NCBI RefSeq assembly: GCF_026652115.1
Contig: NZ_JAPPSQ010000010.1
Location: forward strand, 62,001 to 126,000
Source: Algoriphagus sp. PAP.12
GTDB lineage: Bacteria; Bacteroidota; Bacteroidia; Cytophagales; Cyclobacteriaceae
DNA: 64,000 nucleotides
Direction: 5' to 3'
Shown in pieces: positions 18,596 to 28,766 of this stretch. The position numbers were made by a program, and so were the translations under genes. The notes under the pieces are model-generated. The model was not told the origin of the DNA. It did not search any database and saw nothing but the letters and a program-made list of their open reading frames with translations. Every line of letters starts with the position of its first letter. The stretch's first letter is position 1.

Positions 18596-19672
18596 TTAGG
18601 AAGAAATGACTGTTTTGTCGATGTAATTGGAGTTCAATAGGGAAAGAGCACCCATATATTTGAGGTCAAAAGTCAACACATCCCCCACTTTGTAATCATT
18701 TGGGTTTTTTCCCAAATTCATAATCAACATATCAGAGCTGGCTCCTAAGACCTCAATCGTTTCATCTGTCGGCGTTATATATTTAGGATCTACATCCAAG
18801 AGTCCCACATCTACAATAGCTCGGTAAGAAGTTTGTCCATAAAGGCTTTCATCTATTTCAGCAACTTCACCTTGCGGATTTGCCGCCAAATTTCCGACAG
18901 GAAGCAAAGGCTTCTCTTGCATCTCAATGATCTCAGTATGGAGCTCAAAAACATCCCCATGCATTCCATCGATCACTTTTTCTTCGAAAAGATCCACTCC
19001 AAAAAACAAAGTCTCTCCCACTCTAAAATGGTTAATCCCTTTGGGTAATTGATGAGTCAACATCAAAGGAATGGTCACAGACGTTCCAGCTGAGACCCAT
19101 GGAATCTTTTTATTGAACTTCAGTTCGATAATCTGCTTATATAAAGAAAGCTGAATCAATTTGTCAGTGGACGGCATAACACCGTTCAAACAATTCAAAT
19201 TAGTCCCCAACCCAATGATTTCAATATTGGGAAGCTTGAAAACATCAGAATAAAAATCAAGCAAATGCTCACCCATGACCCCTTCACGAAGGTCACCGGT
19301 TTCTACCATGATAATGATTTTATGCTTTTTATTTTGAAGGACTGCTTCCTCACTAATCCAATGAATGGTCTCCAATTCACTATTCAAGCTCACATCGGCA
19401 AACTCTATCATTTTGCCCACATTTCTCTTTGAAACGGGTTTGATATAAACAGTTTGAACCTCTGGATTCAATTTTTTCACCATAGCCAAATTACTGATTC
19501 GGCTATCATGGATTTCATCCACTCCCAAATTGATCAATTCTTGAAGAAAAAGTCTATTACCACAAAGTAGTTTCGATACCACTCCCCAAGCGACCCCCGA
19601 ATCTTTGAAGGTCTTTTTGAGGAATTCGAAATTATCCTTGAGTTTGGTTTTATTTAAGGTCAGGTGTGCCAT
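18596..19672 (-). CDS. Alanine/ornithine racemase family PLP-dependent enzyme
   Basis: A 358-residue protein with the alanine-racemase-like N-terminal TIM barrel. The PLP-binding lysine is probably Lys34 in WGVVSKLLCGN. Other family blocks include GVDEIHDSRISNL, MVETGDLREGV, GLGTNLNCLNG, SAGTSVTIPLML and HFRVGETLFFG. This is the branch annotated as alanine/ornithine racemase rather than the classical Alr, because it lacks the long Alr C-terminal domain signature. It should interconvert the L and D forms of an amino acid in the cytoplasm. It is the last gene of an operon with a GNAT acetyltransferase (1 bp gap) and a sodium symporter. Confidence 0.85.
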   Translation of the reverse strand: MAHLTLNKTKLKDNFEFLKKTFKDSGVAWGVVSKLLCGNRLFLQELINLGVDEIHDSRISNLAMVKKLNPEVQTVYIKPVSKRNVGKMIEFADVSLNSELETIHWISEEAVLQNKKHKIIIMVETGDLREGVMGEHLLDFYSDVFKLPNIEIIGLGTNLNCLNGVMPSTDKLIQLSLYKQIIELKFNKKIPWVSAGTSVTIPLMLTHQLPKGINHFRVGETLFFGVDLFEEKVIDGMHGDVFELHTEIIEMQEKPLLPVGNLAANPQGEVAEIDESLYGQTSYRAIVDVGLLDVDPKYITPTDETIEVLGASSDMLIMNLGKNPNDYKVGDVLTFDLKYMGALSLLNSNYIDKTVISS

Positions 19673-19673
19673 C

Positions 19674-20114
19674 TTATTTGGTCAATCTCATTTCGAGATA
19701 TTTGTTGGTGAACCCCAATCGTTCATACAATTTCTTAGCAGGATTGTCTGGTTCTACGTGAAGTGCCACTGCACCATTCGCCATTTTAATGGCCAAATCC
19801 ATGATTTTTCCACCAATACCTTTTCCTCTTTGGGAAGCATCTACAGCGATGTAGACCAGAATGTTCTCAGGGATATACCCAGACATACCGGTTTTATTCA
19901 TGACTAATGCGCCGACAATTTTTCCATTTTCTCGAGCCAAAACCACAAAACCACCCGCTTGAAGACCTTGATCCAAAGCATAGTCTAGGCACTTCATGAT
20001 ATCATCTTTGGGGTCTCCATATTTCCCTAAATGCTCAAAAAGGAAATCGGCGATCTCATTCTTTTGAAGGAATGTGGCATTGTCTATGGCTGAAAGTGAT
20101 TCTAATTTTATCAT
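19674..20114 (-). CDS. GNAT family N-acetyltransferase
   Basis: A 146-residue GNAT protein. The acetyl-CoA binding motif A is visible as VDASQRGKGIGGKIMDLA (Q/RxxGxG/A), followed by ALHVEPDNPAKKLYERLGF, the typical motif B. Its start overlaps the symporter stop by 4 bp and its stop is 1 bp before the racemase, so all three are coupled. The substrate may be the amino acid that is imported and racemised, but this is inference from the operon. Confidence 0.88.
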   Translation of the reverse strand: MIKLESLSAIDNATFLQKNEIADFLFEHLGKYGDPKDDIMKCLDYALDQGLQAGGFVVLARENGKIVGALVMNKTGMSGYIPENILVYIAVDASQRGKGIGGKIMDLAIKMANGAVALHVEPDNPAKKLYERLGFTNKYLEMRLTK

Positions 20115-21547
20115 ATTCTCTTATTACTAGGGGTGAGTTTTTTATCTAATTGATATACGATTATATAAGTTAACAAAGAGGCTGTCAGTCCAAAGAGGTT
20201 TGCATCCAAACCAAATGGAAGGTTTACCTTTAAAAAGGTCAAAGAAGCCGTGAGAGTTCCCCCGACTATCATTGAGCTCACTGCAGCCTTGGAATTATTC
20301 TTTCCAAAAAACAAGCCTGCCACTACCGGAACCAGCAAACCTGAGACCATAAAGGCATAAGAATACAGCATTAAGCTTAATACCTCTGTCATTTGCCAAG
20401 CAATCAGAATTGCCAAAATTCCAATTACAAGTGTGATAACCTGAGAGATTTTAATTTCCTGACCATGGGGTTTTCCTTTGAAAAGCTTTCCCAAAAGGTC
20501 TGTAGTCAGATTACCTGAAGCTGCCATCAAGCATGAATCTGCTGTAGACAAAACGGCCGAAAAGTATGCCGACATCATCAATCCCAAAATCCCGGCAGGA
20601 AGAATCTGACTCAGTAAAACCGGCAAGCCCATTTCAGGGTCCATGCTTGCGGTGAATCCTTCCAAAGCACCTTGCTCCACCGCAACTCTGGACAAGAGTC
20701 CAAGTGAAACTCCCATCATTGCCATGATTGGCCACTCGAACAAGCCGGCAATAAACCATGCTTTTTTCGCAGTTTTCACATCCCTTGCAGCAAAAATCCG
20801 CTGATATAAGGTCATGCCCACAAACCAGATTGGAATGATGGTAATCCCCCAATTGAACACATCCTGCCAGCTTAGGTTTGAAAATGAAAAGAATTCTTGG
20901 GGAAGGGTAGATTGGATTCCTTCCCATCCGCCTACATAATTATAGGACATCGGTATTCCGATAAACATCAATCCCAGCATCAGAATAATCCATTGAATAG
21001 TATCGGTATAAATCACGGCTTTCAAGCCTCCCATCACTGTATATACTACAGCTATGGCACCCATGATCAGTAAAGCAGTTTGTAAGTCCAATGCTTCAAA
21101 AGTCCCAGAGGCTAATTTTGCTCCTGCAAGAAGCTGAGAAGAGGTAAATCCCAAATAGCCCAAAAAACAAATAATGGCTGCAACACGTGCTGTGGTAGAA
21201 TTGTAGAGGTAACCTACGATTTGAGGGAAAGTGAAAAAGTTGGCAAAGGCGGGATCTGATTTGACCCGGGGAATTAAAATTACTGCGGCTATCCAAGCTC
21301 CCAACAATCCGGTGAACAGCATCCAGGACCCAGAAAGACCCATTGCAAATCCCAATCCACCCAATCCGATTGAGAATCCTCCACCCACATCTGTAGCTAC
21401 TACTGATAGCCCTATGTGAATACTACCTATACTTCTTCCTCCAACATAATAATCCTCGTGTCCTGTATTCTTTTTCATGAAAAAATATCCCACGCCCAGC
21501 ATAGCCAGCATGTAAATCAGGAAGATCAGAAGATCTATAAAATGCAT
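20111..21547 (-). CDS. Sodium:solute symporter family protein
   Basis: A 478-residue inner-membrane transporter with about 13 hydrophobic helices and SSS-family marks: YYVGGRSIGSIHIGLSVVATDVGGG near the N-terminus, the GGLKAVIYTD loop after TM5, and the SADSCLMAASGNLTTDL segment. Family members import proline, sugars, pantothenate and similar solutes with sodium. As the first gene of an operon with an acetyltransferase and an amino-acid racemase, an amino-acid substrate is plausible. A good -7 box lies 45 bp upstream. Confidence 0.92.
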   Translation of the reverse strand: MHFIDLLIFLIYMLAMLGVGYFFMKKNTGHEDYYVGGRSIGSIHIGLSVVATDVGGGFSIGLGGLGFAMGLSGSWMLFTGLLGAWIAAVILIPRVKSDPAFANFFTFPQIVGYLYNSTTARVAAIICFLGYLGFTSSQLLAGAKLASGTFEALDLQTALLIMGAIAVVYTVMGGLKAVIYTDTIQWIILMLGLMFIGIPMSYNYVGGWEGIQSTLPQEFFSFSNLSWQDVFNWGITIIPIWFVGMTLYQRIFAARDVKTAKKAWFIAGLFEWPIMAMMGVSLGLLSRVAVEQGALEGFTASMDPEMGLPVLLSQILPAGILGLMMSAYFSAVLSTADSCLMAASGNLTTDLLGKLFKGKPHGQEIKISQVITLVIGILAILIAWQMTEVLSLMLYSYAFMVSGLLVPVVAGLFFGKNNSKAAVSSMIVGGTLTASLTFLKVNLPFGLDANLFGLTASLLTYIIVYQLDKKLTPSNKRI

Positions 21548-21591
21548 TATGTTCTTGGATTTGTATCAAATTATTTTAAAATATAATTTTT

Positions 21592-21599
21592 CAAAGGTA
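21592..21599 (-). promoter_or_regulatory. -7 box of the symporter-GNAT-racemase operon
   Basis: On the minus strand the bases read TACCTTTG, an exact TAnnTTTG match, 45 bp before the symporter ATG. A TTTC at roughly 18 bp upstream could be a weak -33 element. Confidence 0.5.
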
Positions 21600-21690
21600 A
21601 GCAAATAGGCTTAATTTTGAAATTTTATTGGGTTTTTATCTGAAATTCATTATTTCAGTGCAATTTTCATTTAGAATAGTCCAAAAAAGA

Positions 21691-21714
21691 AAAAAGCCGG
21701 ATCACTCCGGCTTT
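21691..21714 (-). terminator. Terminator of the sdhCAB operon
   Basis: A 9-bp stem (21693-21701 with 21706-21714, AAAGCCGGA arms) with a TCAC loop continues on the minus strand into a T-rich tract. It lies 20 bp after the sdhB stop. Confidence 0.85.
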
Positions 21715-21734
21715 CTATCTAATCAATCTTAAAC

Positions 21735-22484
21735 TTAAACATTCTCGCTACTCATCACAGCAGAGAAGTACTCTCGATTCATTCTGGCAATATTAGTCAA
21801 GGAGATACCCTTAGGACATTCGGCAGAACAAGCACCTGTATTAGTACAAGCTCCAAATCCTTCTGCATCCATCTGAGCAATCATCTTTTCCGCTCTCGCT
21901 TTTCTTTCCACTTTACCCTGTGGCAACATCGCCAACTGGGAAATTTTGGCAGATGTAAAGAGCATTGCAGAAGCATTTTTACATGCTGCTACGCAAGCTC
22001 CACAGCCGATACAAGTAGCTGCATCGAAAGCTTCGTCTGCGATAGTTTTTGGAATAGGAATCTCGTTAGCGTCAGGAACACCACCTGTATTCACAGAGAC
22101 ATAACCTCCAGACTGGATGATTCTATCAAATGCAGAACGGTCAACAACCAAATCCTTCACTACTGGGAAAGCTGCAGCTCTCCAAGGCTCGATAGTAATA
22201 GTATCACCATCACTGAAAGATCTCATGTGCAGCTGACAAGTAGTCGTCTGCTGAGGGCCATGAGGCTTTCCATTAATATATAAAGAACACATGCCACAGA
22301 TCCCTTCTCTACAGTCGTGATCAAAGTGAACTGGATCCTCTCCTTTTTCTGTCAATTCCTCGTTTAGGACATCCAACATTTCCAAAAAGGACATGTCTGT
22401 GGAAATCCCATCTATTGGATAAGAGACAAACCCACCTTTATCAGCGTTGTTTTTCTGTCTCCAAACTTTTAATGTCAATTTCAT
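21735..22484 (-). CDS. sdhB: Succinate dehydrogenase/fumarate reductase iron-sulfur subunit
   Basis: A 249-residue SdhB. The [2Fe-2S] ligands lie in CREGICGMC with the fourth cysteine in TTTCQLHM. The [4Fe-4S] and [3Fe-4S] ligands lie in [18 protein letters not shown] and CSAECPKGI. It passes electrons from the SdhA flavin to the membrane quinone site. It follows sdhA by 23 bp and ends the operon before a strong terminator. Confidence 0.96.
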   Translation of the reverse strand: MKLTLKVWRQKNNADKGGFVSYPIDGISTDMSFLEMLDVLNEELTEKGEDPVHFDHDCREGICGMCSLYINGKPHGPQQTTTCQLHMRSFSDGDTITIEPWRAAAFPVVKDLVVDRSAFDRIIQSGGYVSVNTGGVPDANEIPIPKTIADEAFDAATCIGCGACVAACKNASAMLFTSAKISQLAMLPQGKVERKARAEKMIAQMDAEGFGACTNTGACSAECPKGISLTNIARMNREYFSAVMSSENV

Positions 22485-22507
22485 AGTACTATGAATTTTT
22501 GTCTTGA

Positions 22508-24442
22508 TTATTTGTACGAACGCTGGGTTAATTTCACATTTTCGAATACCAAAGGTTCTTTCTCAAGAAGTTCTTCTTGCTCATCTCCCTGGTATTTCCA
22601 AGCCGCTACATAGGCGAAGTTTTCATCATCTCTCAATGCCTCTCCTTCTGGAGTCTGATACTCCTCTCTGAAGTGACCTCCACAAGATTCATTTCTGTTC
22701 AAGGCATCATCTACCATCAACTCTCCCAATTCAAGGAAGTCCGCTACTCTATGAGCTTTTTCCAATGACTGGTTGAGTTCTTCATTTTCACCTAAGACTT
22801 TTACATCTTTCCAGAACTCAGCTCTTAAAGCCTTGATTTCAGCCTTAGCTCGAGTCAAGCCTTCAGCAGTTCTAGCCATACCGCAGTCATTCCACATGAT
22901 CTTTCCAAGCTTCTTGTGGAAATAATCTACTGACTTGGTTCCTTTGATACCCAACAATTTGCTGATCTTATCTTTAACTCCTTTCACAGCTTTTTCAAAC
23001 TCTGGGTGATTGGTATCAACTGGCTTGGTACCCAAGCCTGCCAAATAATCCCCCAATGTGTAAGGAATCACGAAATAACCGTCAGCCAAGCCTTGCATCA
23101 AAGCAGAAGCTCCCAATCTGTTTGCTCCATGATCTGAGAAGTTTGCCTCTCCCAATGCATAAAGTCCAGGAACGGAAGTCATCAAGTTATAATCAACCCA
23201 AAGTCCACCCATGGTATAGTGAACCGCAGGATAAATTTTCATAGGGGTTTGGTAAGGGTTCTCACCGGTAATCTGCTGATACATATCAAACAAGTTACCA
23301 TATCTTGCTCGGATAGTAGCTTCACTATCTCTATTGATAGCATCTCTAAAATCCAAGAATACAGCCTCGCCAGTTTCATTTACACCACGCCCTTCATCAC
23401 AAACATATTTTGCGTTTCTGGAAGCCACATCTCGAGGTACCAAGTTACCGAAGGAAGGATACTTTCTTTCCAAATAGTAATCTCTGTCTTCTTCCTGAAT
23501 ATCTCTAGGCCTGATTTCGCCTTTTCTAAGCTTCTCAGCCATGGCCACAGTCTTAGGAACCCAAACTCTACCGTCATTTCTCAATGATTCTGACATCAAA
23601 GTCAACTTGGACTGATGATCACCTGAAACAGGAATACAAGTAGGGTGAATCTGCGTATAGCAAGGGTTAGCAAAGTGAGCTCCTTTTTTATGTGCTCTCC
23701 AAGCTGCTGTCACATTAGATCCCATCGCATTGGTAGAAAGGAAGAATACGTTACCATATCCACCAGTACACAAAAGAACCGCATGGGCTGCATGAGTTTC
23801 GATAGCTCCAGTGATCAAGTTTCTGGTCACAATGCCTTGAGCATGTCCATCCACTGTCACCACATCCATCATTTCGGTACGAGGATAAAGCTTCACTTTT
23901 CCATTAGCTACCTGGCGGCTCAATGCTGAATAAGCACCTAAAAGCAACTGCTGTCCAGTTTGGCCCCTTGCATAGAAGGTCCTGGAAACCTGAGCTCCAC
24001 CGAAAGAACGGTTGGCTAGCAATCCACCATATTCACGGGCAAAAGGAACGCCTTGTGCCACACATTGGTCAATGATATTTACAGATACCTCAGCTAGACG
24101 ATATACATTTGCCTCACGAGCTCTGTAGTCACCACCTTTGATAGTATCGTAGAAAAGTCTATAAACTGAGTCACCATCATTCTGATAGTTTTTGGCAGCA
24201 TTGATACCACCCTGAGCAGCGATGGAGTGAGCTCTACGTGGGCTATCCTGAAAGCAGAATGCCTTTACATTATAGCCCAACTCTGCCAAAGAAGCGGCTG
24301 CAGAAGCACCTGCCAAACCTGTACCCACTACGATGACTTCGTATTTTCTTTTGTTCGCTGGGTTGACCAGCTTGCTTGTAAACTTATGCTTAGTCCACTT
24401 TTCGGCTAATGGACCAGCAGGAATCTTAGAATCTAGTATCAT
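22508..24442 (-). CDS. sdhA: Succinate dehydrogenase/fumarate reductase flavoprotein subunit
   Basis: A 644-residue SdhA/FrdA. The FAD-binding Rossmann motif is [19 protein letters not shown], and the histidine that carries covalent flavin is expected in [14 protein letters not shown]. Active-site segments include [17 protein letters not shown] C-terminal residues, and [11 protein letters not shown]. The protein oxidises succinate to fumarate in the TCA cycle and respiratory chain. The sequence type ([12 protein letters not shown], single-anchor operon) is the class shared by Bacteroidota and Bacillus. The gene lies 12 bp after sdhC. Confidence 0.97.
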   Translation of the reverse strand: MILDSKIPAGPLAEKWTKHKFTSKLVNPANKRKYEVIVVGTGLAGASAAASLAELGYNVKAFCFQDSPRRAHSIAAQGGINAAKNYQNDGDSVYRLFYDTIKGGDYRAREANVYRLAEVSVNIIDQCVAQGVPFAREYGGLLANRSFGGAQVSRTFYARGQTGQQLLLGAYSALSRQVANGKVKLYPRTEMMDVVTVDGHAQGIVTRNLITGAIETHAAHAVLLCTGGYGNVFFLSTNAMGSNVTAAWRAHKKGAHFANPCYTQIHPTCIPVSGDHQSKLTLMSESLRNDGRVWVPKTVAMAEKLRKGEIRPRDIQEEDRDYYLERKYPSFGNLVPRDVASRNAKYVCDEGRGVNETGEAVFLDFRDAINRDSEATIRARYGNLFDMYQQITGENPYQTPMKIYPAVHYTMGGLWVDYNLMTSVPGLYALGEANFSDHGANRLGASALMQGLADGYFVIPYTLGDYLAGLGTKPVDTNHPEFEKAVKGVKDKISKLLGIKGTKSVDYFHKKLGKIMWNDCGMARTAEGLTRAKAEIKALRAEFWKDVKVLGENEELNQSLEKAHRVADFLELGELMVDDALNRNESCGGHFREEYQTPEGEALRDDENFAYVAAWKYQGDEQEELLEKEPLVFENVKLTQRSYK

Positions 24443-24454
24443 ACGGGAAATCGA

Positions 24455-25135
24455 TTAGCTAGTGAAATAAATATAAAGCGGCATTAGTGCGAATAGAATC
24501 GGCACTATAACGGCATAAAACTTCCCAACGGCCTGAATTGCCGGGGTGTATTTTTTATGATTTAATCCCAAAGTCTGAAATGCACTTGCAAATCCATGAG
24601 AAAGGTGGAAAGCCAAAAAGCCCATGGCGATTACATAACCAGCTACCATTAATTCATTTTGGAATGCAAAAGTCACTATTGAGAAAAGGTCCTTGTAAGT
24701 CTCGCCATCATATTCAACTAATGGTAGATCTCCCCAGTGCATTTGATACCAAAAGCTCTGCATGTGAACAACCAAAAAGATCAAAATAATTGTACCCAAA
24801 ACTCCCATATTTCTGGAAGCAGTGGTAGAATTAGTAGAAGATTTAGACTCTTCATATCCAATTGGACGAGCCGCTTTGTTCTTTCTACCCAAAATAATGG
24901 CATAAATCACGTGGCCAATCACAGAAATATAGGTCAAATAGGACAAGATCTTTACTGCAGGATTGGTGGTCATAAATTTGGCATAAATATTAAATGCCTC
25001 TCCTCCATCTCCCTTGAAAAGCAACAAGTTGCCCGATACGTGACCTGTCAAAAACAGGATCAGGAATAAGCCAGTCAATGCCATGATCAGCTTCCTTCCC
25101 AGAGTGCTACTTAAGGTTTTTGTAACCCAACTCAT
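24455..25135 (-). CDS. sdhC: Succinate dehydrogenase cytochrome b subunit (single anchor)
   Basis: A 226-residue b558-type membrane anchor with five hydrophobic segments. Histidines in the helices (LTGHVSGNLLLF, SVIGHVIYAI, VVHMQSFWYQMHWGDL, FLAFHLSHGFASAFQTLG) are candidate ligands for two hemes. One subunit replaces the SdhC/SdhD pair, as in Bacillus and Bacteroidota enzymes. It is the first gene of the operon, with a clear promoter about 50 bp upstream. Confidence 0.93.
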   Translation of the reverse strand: MSWVTKTLSSTLGRKLIMALTGLFLILFLTGHVSGNLLLFKGDGGEAFNIYAKFMTTNPAVKILSYLTYISVIGHVIYAIILGRKNKAARPIGYEESKSSTNSTTASRNMGVLGTIILIFLVVHMQSFWYQMHWGDLPLVEYDGETYKDLFSIVTFAFQNELMVAGYVIAMGFLAFHLSHGFASAFQTLGLNHKKYTPAIQAVGKFYAVIVPILFALMPLYIYFTS

Positions 25136-25182
25136 ACGATTTTAGGATTAATTTTAAAACGAATGTCTTATTATATTGCTGC

Positions 25183-25213
25183 CAAATTTACATTTGGAAG
25201 AGCTAGCAAACAA
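25183..25213 (-). promoter_or_regulatory. Promoter of sdhCAB
   Basis: On the minus strand a TTG (25211-25213) is followed after 20 bp by TAAATTTG (25183-25190), an exact TAnnTTTG -7 box. The transcript would have a leader of roughly 40 bases before the sdhC ATG. Confidence 0.55.
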
Positions 25214-25455
25214 TCCATTCTTCAGGTCCTTTCTTATTTTAAAAGGTTCTAAATAAAACCACTTCTTCCTCCAGCATTTTTACGCTTGATTTCACTTTCC
25301 AACAATTAGATTAATTTTATTGTTTGATTTTGCGGTGATTTTCTACGTACTTCCATTTATTTCGTAAAGAAAAATCATCAAGACCTGTTAACACTTGGGG
25401 CCAACATTTCGTCTAATCAAGTGTTTCAATCATAAATGAACCAATAGGGAACAAT
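25214..25455. other. Spacer between divergent sdhC and the surface-protein gene
   Basis: No gene is visible. The plus-strand promoter for the 25456 gene should be here, but I found no exact consensus. The sequence is AT-rich without notable repeats. Confidence 0.4.
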
Positions 25456-28233
25456 ATGAAGCTCAAACTTTCGCTAGGACTTTTTTTTACATACCTCATA
25501 CTTGGGCTTTCCTACGCTTGGGCTACCCACATTCGAGCAGGTGAAATCATCGCAGAGCGCGTCAATGTTCAAACTTTAGAATACAAAATAACGGTAGTAG
25601 GATATACCGACACCCGTTCCAATGTTGTATTTGGACCTGGGATCATCAACTTTGGGGATGGGCGCGAGGTTCAATTAAATACCGAAAATGATTTTGCTCT
25701 AGTGGAGAGCTTAGGAAATCAAATTGAGAAAAACACCTTTGTAATCACTCATACTTTTCAGGGGCCCGGTACATATACCATTCGTTTTCAGGAATTCAAT
25801 AGAAATGATTTGACCCTGAACATGGACAATTCGGTCGATACACCATTTTATGTAGAGACTCAGATCACTATCGATCCTTTTATTGGTGTTAATAATTCTC
25901 CAGTTTTGACTATCCCACCGGTAGATAATGGAGCTGTAAACTCTACTTATATCCATAACCCGGGAGCTTACGACCCTGATGGAGACAGTCTTTCTTATGA
26001 AATGACCATCCCTCTTCAGAACTTTCAGAGACCTGTTAATAACTATAGAAGCCCTGCTTCTGCTGAATTCAGCTTCAATCAGCAAAGTGGCGCTACTCCC
26101 GCATTTTTGGAATTAGATCCAATTTATGGGGATTTGATTTGGGATGCTCCTGGAACTGCGGGTCAGTTCAATGTGGCATTCAAAATTATAGAATGGCGAA
26201 AAATCAATGGTGAATGGATTCAAATAGGGTATGTGGTCCGCGATATGCAGATCATTATTGAAAACTCTAACAACCGAAGACCTGAATTGATCTTACCTCC
26301 TGACATCTGTGTGGAAGCAGGAACTATGATAGAAGAAATTATTCAGGGAGAAGACCCTGATGGAGACCCTATTAAGATTGAAATCTTCGGCGAGCCAATT
26401 GAAATAACCACTTCTCCAGGTAGCTATGACCCAGAAGCTACATTCCAACCTACACCAGGTATTGTCAATTTCTCTTGGCAAACTGTATGTGGACATGTCA
26501 GAGCTAGAGAGTATGACATAAGGGTTAGAATCACAGATCAACCTAGATCAGGGCCTGCATTGGTAGACATCAAAACTTGGAGAATAAAAGTAGTTGGCCC
26601 TCCGCCAGTGTGGTCCGATATTGAGCAACAATCTGGAAGAACAGTTGAATTGAACTGGGATCCGTATGCATGCGCCAATTCAGCGGAAGAAATGCAAATC
26701 TGGAGAAGGATCAATTCTGATCCTTACGAACCAGATAGCTGTGAAACTGGAATCCGTCCAGGATATGAACTGGTAGGAACCACCAATATGGAGACGTTCT
26801 CATTCACAGATTTGAATGGTGGAGAAGGCTTGGCTCCAGGGAATACGTATTGTTATAGATTAGTTGCGGCCTATCCTGCTCCTCGATTGGGTGAGAGTAT
26901 TGTTTCAGAAGAAATATGCATCACAATCGACGTGGATGTCCCAATCATAACCAATGTCAGTGTAGAAGAAACAGACCCAACAGATGGAGAAATCTTTATC
27001 AAATGGACACCTCCATATGACATTGATAAAACCCAATATCCTGGACCTTACAGCTATGAACTGTTAAGAAGTAACGGATTCACTGGAAATCAAGGCAGAG
27101 TATCATTGGGAGTTACTTCCGACACCTTGTATACGGATACTGGATTGAACACCCAGAATGAAGTTTATAATTACAGAGTTGTACTATTGGATCAAGGAAC
27201 CAGAATTGACACTTCTTCTTCGGCTTCCTCGGTTTGGCTAGAGCCAACGATTATCAATGAAGCTATTGAATTGAATTGGGAGTTCACTGTGCCTTGGAAC
27301 AATTCCATTAGTGAGTTTAAGCATGAAGTTTACAGAAATCGAACAGATGCAAATGCGGAAGATGCTGACACCTTTGAGTTGATAGCAGAGGTTGATGTCA
27401 CTTCAGCTGGTTTCACATTCTTGGATGATGGGAGCTTCAATAATGTACCTCTAGGAAAAGAAACAGAATATTGCTACTACGTGATCACCAAAGGTGCCTA
27501 TAATGTAGATGGCCTGGTTTATCCATTGGAAAACAAATCTCAGATAACTTGTGCCAAGCCTGATGACAATAGGTTACCATGTCCACCTGTTTTGACATTT
27601 GACGGACCAGAGTGTTCGGTTTACACTGCTGAACAATCCTGCAATATCAACACCTATTATCATGACTTGAGCTGGACTCCTGATTTCTCAGGAGAATGCG
27701 ATGACGAACTTTCCGGCTATAAGTTATACTACACCAATGATGGTGAGGAAAGTACATTCGAATTGATTGCAGAGCTTTCTTCTTTAGAGCTTTCTACTCG
27801 AATTTCGGAATTGACGACCTACAGAGGCTGTTATTACATTACTGCCATTGATCGTTCTGGGAATGAAAGTGAGCCAAGCAATATCGTTTGTGTGGAGAAT
27901 TGTCCTAATTACGAATTGCCAAATGCCTTTACACCTAATGGTGATGGGGTGAATGACACCTTCTCTTCTTTCGACAATCCATTTGCAAAATGTCCACGAT
28001 TTGTCACAGGAGTAGAAATCCTAATTGTAAACCGTTGGGGAGTGGAAGTTTTCAACTACAACAGTCTTGAGGCAACTGAAAACGACATCTACATCAACTG
28101 GGATGGTAGAGACAAAAATGGAAATGACCTTCCTGCCGGAACTTATTTCTATTCAGGAAAAGTTTACTTTGATGTACTGGATCCTGGACAGCAGGAGCAG
28201 ACCTTGAAAGGAACTATCCAGATTCTAAGATGA
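25456..28233 (+). CDS. Large secreted protein with gliding-motility/T9SS C-terminal domain
   Basis: A 925-residue exported protein: signal peptide about residues 1-23 (ending SYAWAT), then PKD/cadherin-like beta domains (THIRAGEI, DPDGDSLSYEM, EDPDGDPIKIE), at least three fibronectin-III-like modules between about residues 385 and 820, and a C-terminal region starting PNAFTPNGDGVNDTF and ending with NRWG, WDGRDKNGNDLPAGTYFY and GTIQILR. That ending is the CHU_C/type B signature of proteins exported by the type IX secretion system and attached to the surface. Its role is probably adhesion or structural, but no catalytic domain is seen. The stop overlaps the next start (ATGA). Confidence 0.92.
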   Translation: MKLKLSLGLFFTYLILGLSYAWATHIRAGEIIAERVNVQTLEYKITVVGYTDTRSNVVFGPGIINFGDGREVQLNTENDFALVESLGNQIEKNTFVITHTFQGPGTYTIRFQEFNRNDLTLNMDNSVDTPFYVETQITIDPFIGVNNSPVLTIPPVDNGAVNSTYIHNPGAYDPDGDSLSYEMTIPLQNFQRPVNNYRSPASAEFSFNQQSGATPAFLELDPIYGDLIWDAPGTAGQFNVAFKIIEWRKINGEWIQIGYVVRDMQIIIENSNNRRPELILPPDICVEAGTMIEEIIQGEDPDGDPIKIEIFGEPIEITTSPGSYDPEATFQPTPGIVNFSWQTVCGHVRAREYDIRVRITDQPRSGPALVDIKTWRIKVVGPPPVWSDIEQQSGRTVELNWDPYACANSAEEMQIWRRINSDPYEPDSCETGIRPGYELVGTTNMETFSFTDLNGGEGLAPGNTYCYRLVAAYPAPRLGESIVSEEICITIDVDVPIITNVSVEETDPTDGEIFIKWTPPYDIDKTQYPGPYSYELLRSNGFTGNQGRVSLGVTSDTLYTDTGLNTQNEVYNYRVVLLDQGTRIDTSSSASSVWLEPTIINEAIELNWEFTVPWNNSISEFKHEVYRNRTDANAEDADTFELIAEVDVTSAGFTFLDDGSFNNVPLGKETEYCYYVITKGAYNVDGLVYPLENKSQITCAKPDDNRLPCPPVLTFDGPECSVYTAEQSCNINTYYHDLSWTPDFSGECDDELSGYKLYYTNDGEESTFELIAELSSLELSTRISELTTYRGCYYITAIDRSGNESEPSNIVCVENCPNYELPNAFTPNGDGVNDTFSSFDNPFAKCPRFVTGVEILIVNRWGVEVFNYNSLEATENDIYINWDGRDKNGNDLPAGTYFYSGKVYFDVLDPGQQEQTLKGTIQILR

Positions 28234-28664
28234 GTCAGCCAAAATCCATCGTTTTTTTTGACGGAGTATGTAACCTCTGCAACTCCTCTGTTGATTTTAT
28301 GATCAAAAGGGACAAAAACGATAGATTCTTGGTTGGAGCTCTTCAAGATGAAACTAGTAAAGAAATCCTTTCCCAATTCGATGTTAAACAGGACTATCTA
28401 GACTCCATAGTCCTTTTTGAAAATGGAAAAATCTTTTACAAAAGCACTGCGGCACTTAAAATTGCTAGGCACCTTTCAGGACTTTGGCCAGCACTTTATC
28501 CTTTAATAATTCTTCCCCAAGGTTTGAGGGATGTGGTCTATGATTGGATTGGAAAGAACAGATATAAGTGGTTTGGAAAGCAGAACACTTGCAGGCTCCC
28601 AAGCCCTGAAGAAAAAGCTAAATTTTTATCCGCTTCCAATTCACCTATCAAGGAATTTGCCTAA
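28230..28664 (+). CDS. DCC family (DUF393) thiol-disulfide oxidoreductase-like protein
   Basis: A 144-residue cytoplasmic protein with the family motif FFDGVCNLCNSSVDF (DxxCxxC) at the N-terminus, followed by the thioredoxin-like stretch FLVGALQDE and a KSTAAL block. The family takes its name from the conserved DxxCxxC motif; enzymatic activity is mostly unproven. It overlaps the upstream surface-protein gene by 4 bp, so it is made from the same mRNA, although a functional link to the secreted protein is not obvious. Confidence 0.9.
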   Translation: MSQPKSIVFFDGVCNLCNSSVDFMIKRDKNDRFLVGALQDETSKEILSQFDVKQDYLDSIVLFENGKIFYKSTAALKIARHLSGLWPALYPLIILPQGLRDVVYDWIGKNRYKWFGKQNTCRLPSPEEKAKFLSASNSPIKEFA

Positions 28665-28736
28665 CGACCTATCCATTTTTCCCTGAGGTTAATATCGCTT
28701 CAATAGTTAGATGGATAAGGCAAAATAGAAAAGCTG

Positions 28737-28744
28737 TATATTTG
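28737..28744 (+). promoter_or_regulatory. -7 box of fabD
   Basis: TATATTTG matches TAnnTTTG exactly and lies 22 bp before the fabD ATG, giving a very short leader. Confidence 0.55.
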
Positions 28745-28766
28745 CCGCTCAACCAAACAATTACTC

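Noticed and set aside
23219..23587. 122-codon frame antisense to sdhA
   Set aside because: Antisense to a strongly conserved gene, no recognisable domain.
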